Shown in pieces: positions 1-5,048 of a stretch of 5,480 bases of DNA (position 1 is the stretch's first letter; the number at the start of each line of letters is the position of its first letter). Made by a program: the position numbers and the translations under genes. Origin of the DNA: Gemmatimonadaceae bacterium (GTDB lineage: Bacteria; Gemmatimonadota; Gemmatimonadetes; Gemmatimonadales; Gemmatimonadaceae); assembly GCA_013820975.1 (NCBI GenBank), contig JACDHQ010000183.1:1-5480 (forward strand). Reading direction: 5' to 3'. The notes under the pieces are model-generated. The model had not been told where the DNA came from, did no database searches, and saw only the letters and a list, made by a program, of their open reading frames with translations.

Positions 1-280
1 CCCGATGGACGATGCACTCGTGCACTGCGCCCTCGACCTCGGCGGCCGTGTCTTCTACGAAGGGCCGTTGCCGAGCGGGATCTACGATCACTGGATGCGC
101 TCGTTCGCCGAGAATGCGCGGGCGACCGTGCACCTGCGCGTGCTGCGCGGGCACGACCGGCACCACGTGGTGGAGGCGGCGTTCAAGGCGCTGGGGCTTG
201 CGATGCGCGATGCGCTCGTGGCCGACGGCCGTGCCGTGTTCAGCACCAAGGGCAGCGTCGCGCTGCGGGTCGAGGACTAG
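1..280 (+). CDS. hisB: Imidazoleglycerol-phosphate dehydratase, C-terminal part (5' end outside window)
   Basis: This is the C-terminal 92 or so residues of HisB, which dehydrates imidazoleglycerol phosphate to imidazole-acetol phosphate in the cytoplasm (histidine pathway). Base 1 is the last base of a split codon and the frame is open from base 2 to the TAG at 278-280. Diagnostic blocks are FAENARATVHLRVL, the metal-binding HHVVEAAFK motif (His-His at bases 161-166 and the following Glu), and the family-typical C-terminal STKGSV. The family is about 195-200 residues, so roughly half is missing upstream. The stop codon abuts the hisF start with no spacer, indicating operonic expression. There is no sign here of the phosphatase domain fused to HisB in enterobacteria, but that would be N-terminal and out of view; a separate phosphatase gene lies downstream. 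Confidence 0.95.
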   Translation, partial: PMDDALVHCALDLGGRVFYEGPLPSGIYDHWMRSFAENARATVHLRVLRGHDRHHVVEAAFKALGLAMRDALVADGRAVFSTKGSVALRVED

Positions 281-1048
281 ATGCTGACACGTCGTGTCAT
301 TGCGTGCCTCGACGTGAAGGGTGGGCGCGTGGTGAAGGGAACGCAGTTCGTTGCGCTGCGCGACGTCGGCGACCCGGTGGAACTGGCGACGCGCTACGAG
401 GAGGCCGGCGCGGACGAGATCTGCTTCCTCGACATCTCGGCCACGGATGAAGAGCGCGGCACCCTGCTCGACGTCGCGCGTCGCACCGCCGAGCGGCTGT
501 TCGTGCCGCTGACGATTGGTGGTGGTGTGCGGACGGCGGACGACGTGGGCCGCGTCCTCCGCGCCGGCGCCGACAAGGTGAGCATCAACTCGGCGGCAGT
601 GCACGATCCGTCGGTGCTCTCGCGCTCGGCGGAGCGGTTTGGATGCCAGTGCGTGGTGGCCAGTATAGACGCCCGTCGCCGCCCCGGCGGTGACGGGTGG
701 GAAGTGTACGTCAACGGTGGCAAGAAGCCGACGGGGATCGATGCCGTCGAGTGGGCGGAGAAGTGCGTCGCGCATGGCGCGGGTGAAATCCTGCTCACGA
801 GCATCGATCGCGACGGCGCGCGCACGGGGTACGATCTCGAGCTCACGCGCAGCGTGGCGAACTCGGTCTCCGTTCCTGTGATCGCGTCGGGCGGTGCAGG
901 GGAGGCGTCGCACATTCCGCAGGTGCTGCTCGAGGCCAATGCGGATGCGGCGCTCGTCGCCGGGATCCTTCACGATGGAGTCACGAGCATCTCGATGATC
1001 AAGACGGCGATGCGGGAAGCGAAAGTCCCGACACGAGGTGTGGCGTGA
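281..1048 (+). CDS. hisF: Imidazole glycerol phosphate synthase, cyclase subunit HisF
   Basis: HisF is the (beta/alpha)8-barrel cyclase subunit of IGP synthase. With ammonia delivered by the glutaminase HisH it converts PRFAR to imidazoleglycerol phosphate and AICAR. The 255-residue product matches the usual family length. It begins MLTRRVIACLDVKGGRVVKG with the catalytic general acid/base at Asp11; the second catalytic Asp is at 130 (VVASID) and Asp176 lies in LLTSIDRDG. Phosphate-binding segments are seen at TIGGGVR (about 78-84) and IASGGAGE (about 201-208). The ATG directly follows the hisB stop, with a GAGG ribosome-binding site at 272-275 inside the end of hisB. The stop TGA overlaps the next gene's GTG start. 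The partner hisH is not in this window. Confidence 0.98.
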   Translation: MLTRRVIACLDVKGGRVVKGTQFVALRDVGDPVELATRYEEAGADEICFLDISATDEERGTLLDVARRTAERLFVPLTIGGGVRTADDVGRVLRAGADKVSINSAAVHDPSVLSRSAERFGCQCVVASIDARRRPGGDGWEVYVNGGKKPTGIDAVEWAEKCVAHGAGEILLTSIDRDGARTGYDLELTRSVANSVSVPVIASGGAGEASHIPQVLLEANADAALVAGILHDGVTSISMIKTAMREAKVPTRGVA

Positions 1049-1911
1049 GTGGCGCAAGGGGCGAGGCGGCTGCAGGCACAGCGGGCGCCGGCACGGCGGA
1101 CAGCCGTCAGGAGGCCTCTGGTATCGGGTCCTCGAGTTCGGCGGCATCACTCCAGTCGAGTGCACTGCTCGAAGCCGTCGCCGAGGTGGCGCGGATTGCC
1201 GGTGCGGCGGCGATGAAGCACTTCAAGTCGCGCATCAGCGTGGACGTGAAGGAGGATGGCTCGCCGGTGACGATCGCCGACCGCGAGGCCGAGACCGCCG
1301 CACGCGAGTGGATCCGCAAGCGCTTTCCGCGCGACGGCATCCTTGGCGAGGAGTTCGGCACCGAGCGCGAGGATGCGGCGTGCCGGTGGCTGCTCGACCC
1401 CATCGACGGCACGAAGAGCTTCGTCGCCGGCGTGCCGCTGTGGGGGTCGATGGTCGCGGTTGCCGCGGGGGATCGCGTGCTGGCGGGCGCGGTGTGCTTT
1501 CCCGGCGTGGACGAGACGATCGTCGCCGCGCCTGGTGCAGGTTGCTGGTGGAATGGCTCGCGATGCCATGTCTCGGATGTTTCGGAGCTGAGCCAGGCGG
1601 TGCTGCTGACGACGGACGACCGCTTTCCCGATCGACCCGAGCGCGTAGAGCAGTGGCGTGCGCTCACCAGACGCGCACGGGTGTCGCGCACCTGGGGAGA
1701 CTGCTACGGCTATCTGCTCGTCGCGACGGGACGTGCGGAGGCGATGGTGGATCCCGTGCTGGCGCCGTGGGATTCGGCGGCGCTGCAGCCGTTGATCGTG
1801 GAGGCGGGGGGCGTGTTCTCCAATTGGGAGGGACTCCCCACCGCGTTTGGAGGAAGTGCCGTGGCAACGAACGCCGCGCTGGCGGCCGGGATCAGGGAGG
1901 CGCTGCGATGA
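1045..1911 (+). CDS. hisN: Histidinol-phosphatase, inositol monophosphatase family (HisN type)
   Basis: The 288-residue product is a Mg-dependent phosphatase of the inositol-monophosphatase superfamily. Metal-site motifs are GEEFG (101-105), the signature LDPIDGTKSF with Asp118 and Asp121, and the C-terminal PWDSAALQPLIVEAGG with Asp243. Sequence alone does not separate histidinol-phosphate from inositol-phosphate phosphatases; position between hisF and hisIE, with 4-base overlaps at both ends, argues strongly for histidinol phosphate as substrate (dephosphorylated to histidinol). The start is GTG at 1045, with GAGG at 1035-1038 as ribosome-binding site. This start gives a low-complexity Ala/Gly/Ser-rich leader of about 37 residues before the first helix of the fold (LLEAVAEVARIAGAAAMKHF). 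No later ATG fits without cutting into the domain, so the GTG is preferred. Confidence 0.92.
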   Translation: MSGARGEAAAGTAGAGTADSRQEASGIGSSSSAASLQSSALLEAVAEVARIAGAAAMKHFKSRISVDVKEDGSPVTIADREAETAAREWIRKRFPRDGILGEEFGTEREDAACRWLLDPIDGTKSFVAGVPLWGSMVAVAAGDRVLAGAVCFPGVDETIVAAPGAGCWWNGSRCHVSDVSELSQAVLLTTDDRFPDRPERVEQWRALTRRARVSRTWGDCYGYLLVATGRAEAMVDPVLAPWDSAALQPLIVEAGGVFSNWEGLPTAFGGSAVATNAALAAGIREALR

Positions 1912-2552
1912 TCGCGCTCGATCAGCTGGACTTCGAGAAGGGCGGCGGTCTCGTGACTGTCGTTGCGCAGGATGCGACGACGGGCGCGGTGCTGATGGTC
2001 GCGCATGCGGATCGCGACGCGCTCGAGCGGACGATCGCGACCGGGGAGATGCACTATCGCTCGCGGACGCGGGGGTTGTGGCACAAGGGCGCGACGAGTG
2101 GGAATGTGCAGGTGGTCGTTTCTCTGTCGCCGGACTGTGATGGGGATGCGGTGCTGGCTCGCATCAGGCCGGCGGGGCCGGCGTGTCATACGGGGGCGGT
2201 GTCGTGCTTCGGAGATGAAGCGCTGGGGGCGGATGCGCTGGGAGTGCTCGATCGGACGATTGGGGCGCGGGCGGGGGCGGCCGTTGGAGGCGATGCGGCA
2301 GGTGCTGCGGTCGCGGCATCGAGTGAAGGTTCGCGGCCGAGCTACACGCAGCGGCTGCTCGGCGATCGCAACCTCAGGTTGAAGAAGATCGGCGAGGAGG
2401 CGGCGGAGCTGGTGACTGCGTGTGCGGATGGCGATGCCGGGCGCGCGGCGGAGGAGGGGATGGACCTTCTATATCATGCGATGGTGGCGCTGCGCGCAGC
2501 GGGGGTCTCGCTCGACGACGTGAGGCGGGTGGGAGAGGGGAGGGCGCGCTGA
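1908..2552 (+). CDS. hisIE: Bifunctional phosphoribosyl-AMP cyclohydrolase / phosphoribosyl-ATP pyrophosphatase HisIE
   Basis: A 214-residue fusion catalysing steps 2 and 3 of histidine synthesis: PR-ATP pyrophosphate removal (HisE part), then opening of the PR-AMP ring (HisI part). Residues 1 to about 111 are HisI: MHYRSRTRGLWHKGATSGN (48-66), the Mg-binding DCDGDA with Asp76, Asp78 and Asp80, and zinc cysteines Cys77, Cys93 and Cys100 (ACHTGAVSCF). A linker rich in Ala/Gly/Ser (about 118-143) leads to HisE (about 145-214), with YTQRLLGDRN, KKIGEEAAELV (159-169) and MDLLYHAMVAL. The MDLLYH segment replaces the more usual ADLLYH. The ATG overlaps the hisN stop by 4 bases and has a strong GGAGG at 1896-1900. 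The frame is open upstream to 1038, but that extension is out-of-frame hisN sequence, not a longer protein. It is the last gene of the operon seen here. Confidence 0.96.
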   Translation: MIALDQLDFEKGGGLVTVVAQDATTGAVLMVAHADRDALERTIATGEMHYRSRTRGLWHKGATSGNVQVVVSLSPDCDGDAVLARIRPAGPACHTGAVSCFGDEALGADALGVLDRTIGARAGAAVGGDAAGAAVAASSEGSRPSYTQRLLGDRNLRLKKIGEEAAELVTACADGDAGRAAEEGMDLLYHAMVALRAAGVSLDDVRRVGEGRAR

Positions 2553-2640
2553 AGGACTGAGCATACGGGACGAGTCGCCCCCATCCCGCCTGATCCAGCT
2601 GCGATCCCAGGTCGGGTTGCTGGTGTGTCTGTGGGGCTGC

Positions 2641-2719
2641 TATGTGCAGAACTGGCAATCGGCGCCGCGAAGTCCTGCTGCGGGGGGTTGCGACGTTCGA
2701 ATTGCCAGTTCTGCACGTA
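2641..2719. repeat. 79-base inverted repeat: 19-base arms, 41-base loop
   Basis: The left arm TATGTGCAGAACTGGCAAT (2641-2659) is the reverse complement of the right arm ATTGCCAGTTCTGCACGTA (2701-2719) with one mismatch (T2643 against G2717). In a + strand transcript that mismatch is a G-U wobble, so all 19 positions can pair; in a - strand transcript it would be a C-A mismatch. The arms are about 42-47% GC, well below the flanks, while the loop is very G-rich. The outer flanks may extend the stem after a small internal loop (GGGC 2634-2637 with GCCC 2722-2725). The element begins 88 bases after the hisIE stop. It may be a REP/MITE-like dispersed repeat, a structured RNA at the operon 3' end, or a protein-binding site. 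No T-tract supports an ordinary terminator. Confidence 0.85.
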
Positions 2720-2790
2720 GGGCCCGCTCAGCTTCCCCGTAAGCCCAACGGAGCGGAATCGATATGGGATCCCCCGACCCCCGTTGAAGA

Positions 2791-2815
2791 CAGTAAGGCA
2801 GTAAGTCACCTTACA
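2791..2815. promoter_or_regulatory. Operator-like GTAAG/CTTAC repeat upstream of the antitoxin relic
   Basis: The tandem direct repeat CAGTAAGG-CAGTAAGT (2791-2806, 8-base period) is followed by CCTTAC (2809-2814). Together they give two nested inverted repeats: GTAAGG (2793-2798) with CCTTAC, and GTAAG (2801-2805) with CTTAC (2810-2814). The block ends four bases before the ATG of the AbrB-like pseudogene. AbrB/MazE-type antitoxins commonly repress their own promoters through such palindromes, so this is probably a relic autoregulatory operator. That role is inferred from position and symmetry. Confidence 0.5.
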
Positions 2816-2818
2816 ACC

Positions 2819-3033
2819 ATGCTTCCCCGCAGCCCTCACCGCGACGCCTTCTCGCGCATCTCCGTCAAGAGCCAGACGGTGCTGCCTCGCGAGGTGACGG
2901 AATCGTCATCGACAAGGCACCCGCCGAGGGGGACGATCCCTTCGCGGCGTTCGACGAGTGGGCGGGCGCGAATGATGAAGCGGCGTACCGCGACTGGCTT
3001 CGCGGTGCCATTGCGGGTGCGCCAACGGGCTGA
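2819..3033 (+). pseudogene. AbrB/MazE-like antitoxin, broken by an internal frame-shifting deletion
   Basis: From ATG 2819 the first frame reads FSRISVKSQTVLPREV (to about 2896). This is the start of the SpoVT/AbrB swapped-hairpin DNA-binding domain, which normally continues into a segment like RExLGVxPGDxLxY. Here that segment is missing. The sequence jumps into a different frame at 2896-3033 and reads DGIVIDKAP then DDPFAAFDEWAGANDEAAY, ending at TGA 3031-3033; this matches the usual C-terminal half of AbrB-type antitoxins (acidic DDPF...F.EW region that contacts the toxin). About 15-20 codons plus a non-multiple of three bases appear lost near 2894-2898. No toxin gene follows before the convergent gene ending at 3083. 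Left in one frame, translation would run to 3052 and yield an unrelated basic tail, so no functional antitoxin is expected. Confidence 0.8.
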
Positions 3034-3073
3034 CGGCGCTATCCCGCGGTGATTGCGCCTGGTGCGCCGTGGG

Positions 3074-3103
3074 GACGACGGGTCACGGGGCCCCCCCGTC
3101 GTC
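3074..3103 (-). terminator. GC-rich hairpin over the stop codon of the propeller gene
   Basis: GACGACGGG (3074-3082) pairs perfectly with CCCGTCGTC (3095-3103) across a 12-base loop that itself contains GGGGCCCC. The hairpin covers the last codons and TGA of the - strand gene. It could terminate or stabilise that transcript, but there is no U-tract, so a terminator role is tentative. Confidence 0.35.
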
Positions 3104-4147
3104 GAGCCGCACGAACGCCAGCGCGTTGTTGGCGTTCATCGGAATCACCAGCTGGTTCGCGCCCGCGTCGTAGCACATCGACGCCGCGCTCGGGATGTTC
3201 CGCGCGATGAGCTCCGCGGGCTGGCCCGGACGCATGCGCGACACGCCACCGAAGCGGACGCTGCTCACGTACTTCGTGCCGTCGGGCATGATCACCAGCC
3301 CGTCGCTGCCCGCCTGCGCCGCCTGCTCGGTCTTCAGCAGCTGTCCCGCCGGCGAGAAGGTCAGCACGCCGGGGTTCCCCATGTTCACGACGACGACGTT
3401 CCCCTGCGCATCCAGCGCGACGCCGTTGGGCTGGAAGAGCGGGGCGCCCTGCACGAGCGCCGTTACCGTGCCGTCGGGGGCGACCTTCCACAGCCCCCAC
3501 GTTGCTGGATCGGCGTTCTCGCCGAACGCACCCGTCTGCGTCGCGTAGATGGTGCCGTCCGCGGCGACCGCGATGTCGTTGATCCACGCGACCCGCTCCA
3601 CGCGCACCTCGCCCGCGGGCGCGCCGGTCCTCATGTCGAACTTCCTGATCACGGCGACGCTCGGCACATCGGGCGCCGTGCCGCCGTCGCGATCGGCGAC
3701 GTACAGCAGGCCGTTGACGATGTCGCTGCCGTACGGCTCGTTGAGGACGAGCGCCGGCACGAGGTTGCCGCGGTCACCCGGAGACTGCACGCCGATCCAG
3801 CGGGCCGTGTGCACGGATCCGTCATGGTTGATGAACGAGACCCACGCATCGTTGGCCTGGACGTGCTGCGGCACGCCGCGGTTGGGCACCACGATCACGC
3901 CGCGCGTCGCGTCATACGAGCAGCTCTCGGCCGAGTAGATGGCGCCGTACACCTTCACGTTGGGCGACACCGGCTCGAATGTCGTGATTGCGGCCGCGGC
4001 ACCCGGGGCTCCGGGGGTGACGGGCATCCCGACTGGGTTCCCGACCCCGAAGGGGCGGGGCTGTGGGGCCTGCTGGGCGGCGAGGGCCTGAGGTGCGGCG
4101 CTGAGCGCCAGCGCGGCGACGGCGGCGAGGGTGACGCTGTGGCTCAT
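3083..4147 (-). CDS. Exported SMP-30/gluconolactonase-like beta-propeller protein
   Basis: The 354-residue product starts at ATG 4147, with GGAG eight bases upstream (4156-4159 on this strand). This start places a Sec signal peptide at the N-terminus (hydrophobic 5-18, likely cleavage after ALA at 21-23), followed by a Pro/Ala/Gly-rich linker to about residue 53. The rest shows repeated propeller-blade strands with D-G/P-D-G turns. Blocks resembling the metal-binding loops of SMP-30 are AESCSYD (Glu74), WINDIAVAADG (Asn190), PNGVALDAQG (Asn241) and SDGLVIMPDG (Asp282), so a divalent-metal site is likely. The substrate is unknown: family members include gluconolactonases and other lactone hydrolases, and some are non-catalytic sugar or strictosidine-synthase-like proteins. 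The location is probably periplasmic or secreted. The frame is open upstream to 4297, but that stretch overlaps the divergent promoter region and lacks a signal peptide at its start. Confidence 0.85.
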   Translation of the reverse strand: MSHSVTLAAVAALALSAAPQALAAQQAPQPRPFGVGNPVGMPVTPGAPGAAAAITTFEPVSPNVKVYGAIYSAESCSYDATRGVIVVPNRGVPQHVQANDAWVSFINHDGSVHTARWIGVQSPGDRGNLVPALVLNEPYGSDIVNGLLYVADRDGGTAPDVPSVAVIRKFDMRTGAPAGEVRVERVAWINDIAVAADGTIYATQTGAFGENADPATWGLWKVAPDGTVTALVQGAPLFQPNGVALDAQGNVVVVNMGNPGVLTFSPAGQLLKTEQAAQAGSDGLVIMPDGTKYVSSVRFGGVSRMRPGQPAELIARNIPSAASMCYDAGANQLVIPMNANNALAFVRLDDGGAP

Positions 4148-4215
4148 TCCGTTATCTCCAGCTCGGGGTGGGTCACGCTGCGGCTCCCGGAAATATGGTT
4201 CATCCCGCCGCCACC

Positions 4216-4244
4216 TTGACCCCGCTGCCGCCAGCCCGCATAGT
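4216..4244 (+). promoter_or_regulatory. Putative sigma70-type promoter for the lipoprotein gene
   Basis: TTGACC (4216-4221, 5 of 6 to TTGACA) and CATAGT (4239-4244, 4 of 6 to TATAAT) are separated by exactly 17 bases. Transcription would start near 4251, about 50 bases before the GTG at 4300. It sits in the divergent gap between the propeller gene and the lipoprotein gene. It supports the GTG 4300 start, because the upstream in-frame ATGs (4168, 4195) would precede the promoter. Confidence 0.45.
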
Positions 4245-4299
4245 CGCGGGGCGCCGTCAACCTCTTCCACCAATACCCAGCACGCCTTCCAAGCCATCC

Positions 4300-4725
4300 G
4301 TGCACACCGCCGTCCGCTGCCTTGCCGTTGTCGCCCTGGCCGGCATCACCGCATGCACCCGGACGAACGTCGCCCTGCTCGACCAGTCGGTGACCCTGTC
4401 GCCCACCTGCGAGCAGGGAGTGATCCTGTACACGTCGCCCGACAAGGCACCGCAGCACCGTGAGATCGCCATCCTCAACTCGGCAGGATCGAGCGGCTTC
4501 ACGACGGAAGCAGGGATGATGAAGTCGATGCGCGAGAAGGCCGCCTCGGTGGGCGCGACCGGTGTCATCCTCAACACCATCGAGGATGCGAGTGCCGGGG
4601 TGAAGGTTGCCGCCGCGGTGTTCGGTGTGGGTACCGAGCGTAAGGGCAGGTCGGTCGCGATCTTCGCGGAGGCGGACGTGGAGCGGGTCAGGACCACCTG
4701 TGCGTCGGCGGCGGCACAGAAGTAG
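4300..4725 (+). CDS. Small lipoprotein of unknown function
   Basis: From GTG 4300 the product is 141 residues. VHTAVRCLAVVALAGITAC forms a lipoprotein signal with Arg6, a hydrophobic core and an ITAC lipobox, so Cys19 should be lipidated and the mature 123 residues membrane-anchored. The frame is open back to ATG 4168, but the extra 44 residues are Pro-rich, would push the signal peptide inside the protein, and begin before the putative promoter; no clear ribosome-binding site precedes the GTG, so the start rests on the signal peptide. The mature part contains CEQGVILYTSPDKAP, REIAILNSAG, MMKSMREKAASVGATGVILN and a C-terminal AVAIF-like strand (RSVAIFAE). This alpha/beta pattern with 'GATGVI' recalls small envelope lipoproteins of the RcsF/YbjQ/DUF4156 kind. 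I do not recognise the family securely and assign no function. Confidence 0.75.
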   Translation: MHTAVRCLAVVALAGITACTRTNVALLDQSVTLSPTCEQGVILYTSPDKAPQHREIAILNSAGSSGFTTEAGMMKSMREKAASVGATGVILNTIEDASAGVKVAAAVFGVGTERKGRSVAIFAEADVERVRTTCASAAAQK

Positions 4726-4732
4726 GCGGCGT

Positions 4733-4795
4733 ACGTCAGCGCGGCGTTGCGCCGGCGGTCCCGCGATCACACCATCGCGTCGACAACGCTGACGT
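4733..4795. terminator. Possible bidirectional terminator between convergent ends
   Basis: ACGTCAGCG (4733-4741) is the exact reverse complement of CGCTGACGT (4787-4795), with a 45-base interior that holds a second hairpin (CGCGAT 4762-4767 with ATCGCG 4774-4779, 6-base loop). It lies just after the lipoprotein stop and runs into the 3' end of the - strand relic. No U-tract is present on either strand, so termination is only a suggestion from position and symmetry. Confidence 0.3.
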
Positions 4796-4937
4796 CGTAG
4801 GTGGCGATCGCCTCATCCGCGGTCACGATCGCCAGCCCCTCGATCTGTGCCTGGACCACGAGCAGACCACGGGCGGCGCGCTCCACGAGCTCGGAGAGAC
4901 GGCTCTTGGCCTCGTAGATGTTGACCGCTTCACCCAT
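4767..4937 (-). pseudogene. Phd/YefM antitoxin start fused in frame to VapC (PIN) toxin end: toxin-antitoxin relic
   Basis: A 56-codon frame from ATG 4937 (a GTG at 4952 is also possible) reads EAVNIYEAKSRLSELVERAA. This is the classic N-terminus of a Phd/YefM antitoxin. After residue 24 it continues LLVVQAQIEGLAIVTADEAI ending YDVSVVDAMV, which matches the C-terminal end of VapC-type PIN-domain RNases (usual pattern: DR.L.AQAQ.EGL..VTAD....Y.V.V). Asp41 corresponds to the late acidic residue of the PIN site. The rest of the antitoxin and most of the toxin, including the early catalytic acids, are absent. A normal pair is about 80 plus 130 residues, so roughly 450 bases seem deleted, with the junction near 4866. 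The frame survived, but neither a complete antitoxin dimer fold nor a nuclease is possible. It is convergent with the lipoprotein gene. Confidence 0.82.
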
Positions 4938-4962
4938 GATGATGAGTGACACGATCGGGATC

Positions 4963-4979
4963 GTTGGTCAAGTTGGTCA
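4963..4979. promoter_or_regulatory. Tandem GTTGGTCA repeat upstream of the Phd/PIN relic
   Basis: GTTGGTCA occurs at 4963-4970 and again at 4972-4979 (9-base period), 26-42 bases upstream of the relic's ATG on the opposite strand, where it reads TGACCAAC-TTGACCAAC. Phd-type antitoxins usually repress their own promoters through short repeats in this position, so this is a candidate remnant operator. It could also affect the divergent M28 peptidase gene 70 bases away. The role is inferred. Confidence 0.4.
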
Positions 4980-5048
4980 TGGGTCGACTCTGTCGTCGGG
5001 GAACCGGCCTCTCATAGCTTCCATCCGACACCAATCCGGAGCCCCCCG

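Larger units (their letters stand above)
2553..2818. other. Non-coding interval after hisIE
   Basis: No protein-coding signal is apparent in these 266 bases. They hold a weak 5-bp hairpin (CGGGA at 2566-2570 with TCCCG at 2584-2588), the long inverted repeat at 2641-2719, a second possible stem (CCGCTC 2724-2729 with GAGCGG 2751-2756, 21-base loop), and an operator-like repeat at 2791-2815. No T-rich tract follows any of the hairpins, so no classical intrinsic terminator for the his operon is evident. Confidence 0.5.

Noticed and set aside
394..939. A 181-codon - strand frame inside hisF
   Set aside because: It is an antisense shadow of a fully conserved hisF; its composition is Ser/Arg/Pro-rich with no motifs.
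1038..1907. N-terminal extension of HisIE by 290 codons
   Set aside because: This stretch is hisN read out of frame (Arg/Gly-rich). The ATG at 1908 has a strong GGAGG and gives a normal-length HisIE.
2641..2719. The inverted repeat as an integron attC site or a classical terminator
   Set aside because: No clear RYYYAAC/GTTRRRY core pair sits at the ends, and no cassette array is present, so attC is unsupported. There is no T-tract, and the 41-base loop is too long for a typical intrinsic terminator.
2642..3052. A 136-codon + strand frame starting inside the inverted repeat
   Set aside because: Only 2819 to about 2896 of it is genuine antitoxin sequence. The first 59 codons are non-coding repeat and operator sequence, and the end is frame-shifted Arg/Ser-rich read-through.
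3034..3082. A toxin remnant after the AbrB-like pseudogene (possible GTG start at 3050-3052, reading VIAPGAPWGRR)
   Set aside because: The stretch is too short and lacks any recognisable MazF, YhaV or PIN motif; it soon enters the convergent propeller gene.
3053..4219. A 388-codon + strand frame opposite the propeller gene
   Set aside because: The translation is Arg/His/Val-rich without domain signals. The - strand reading has a signal peptide, ribosome-binding site and recognisable propeller motifs. Long antisense frames are common at this GC content.
4168..4299. Longer N-terminus for the lipoprotein from ATG 4168 or 4195
   Set aside because: It would bury the lipoprotein signal about 44 residues in and would start upstream of the likely promoter.
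4144..4770. A 208-codon - strand frame opposite the lipoprotein gene
   Set aside because: It is an Arg/Gly/His-rich shadow without motifs, while the + strand frame has a lipobox and balanced composition.
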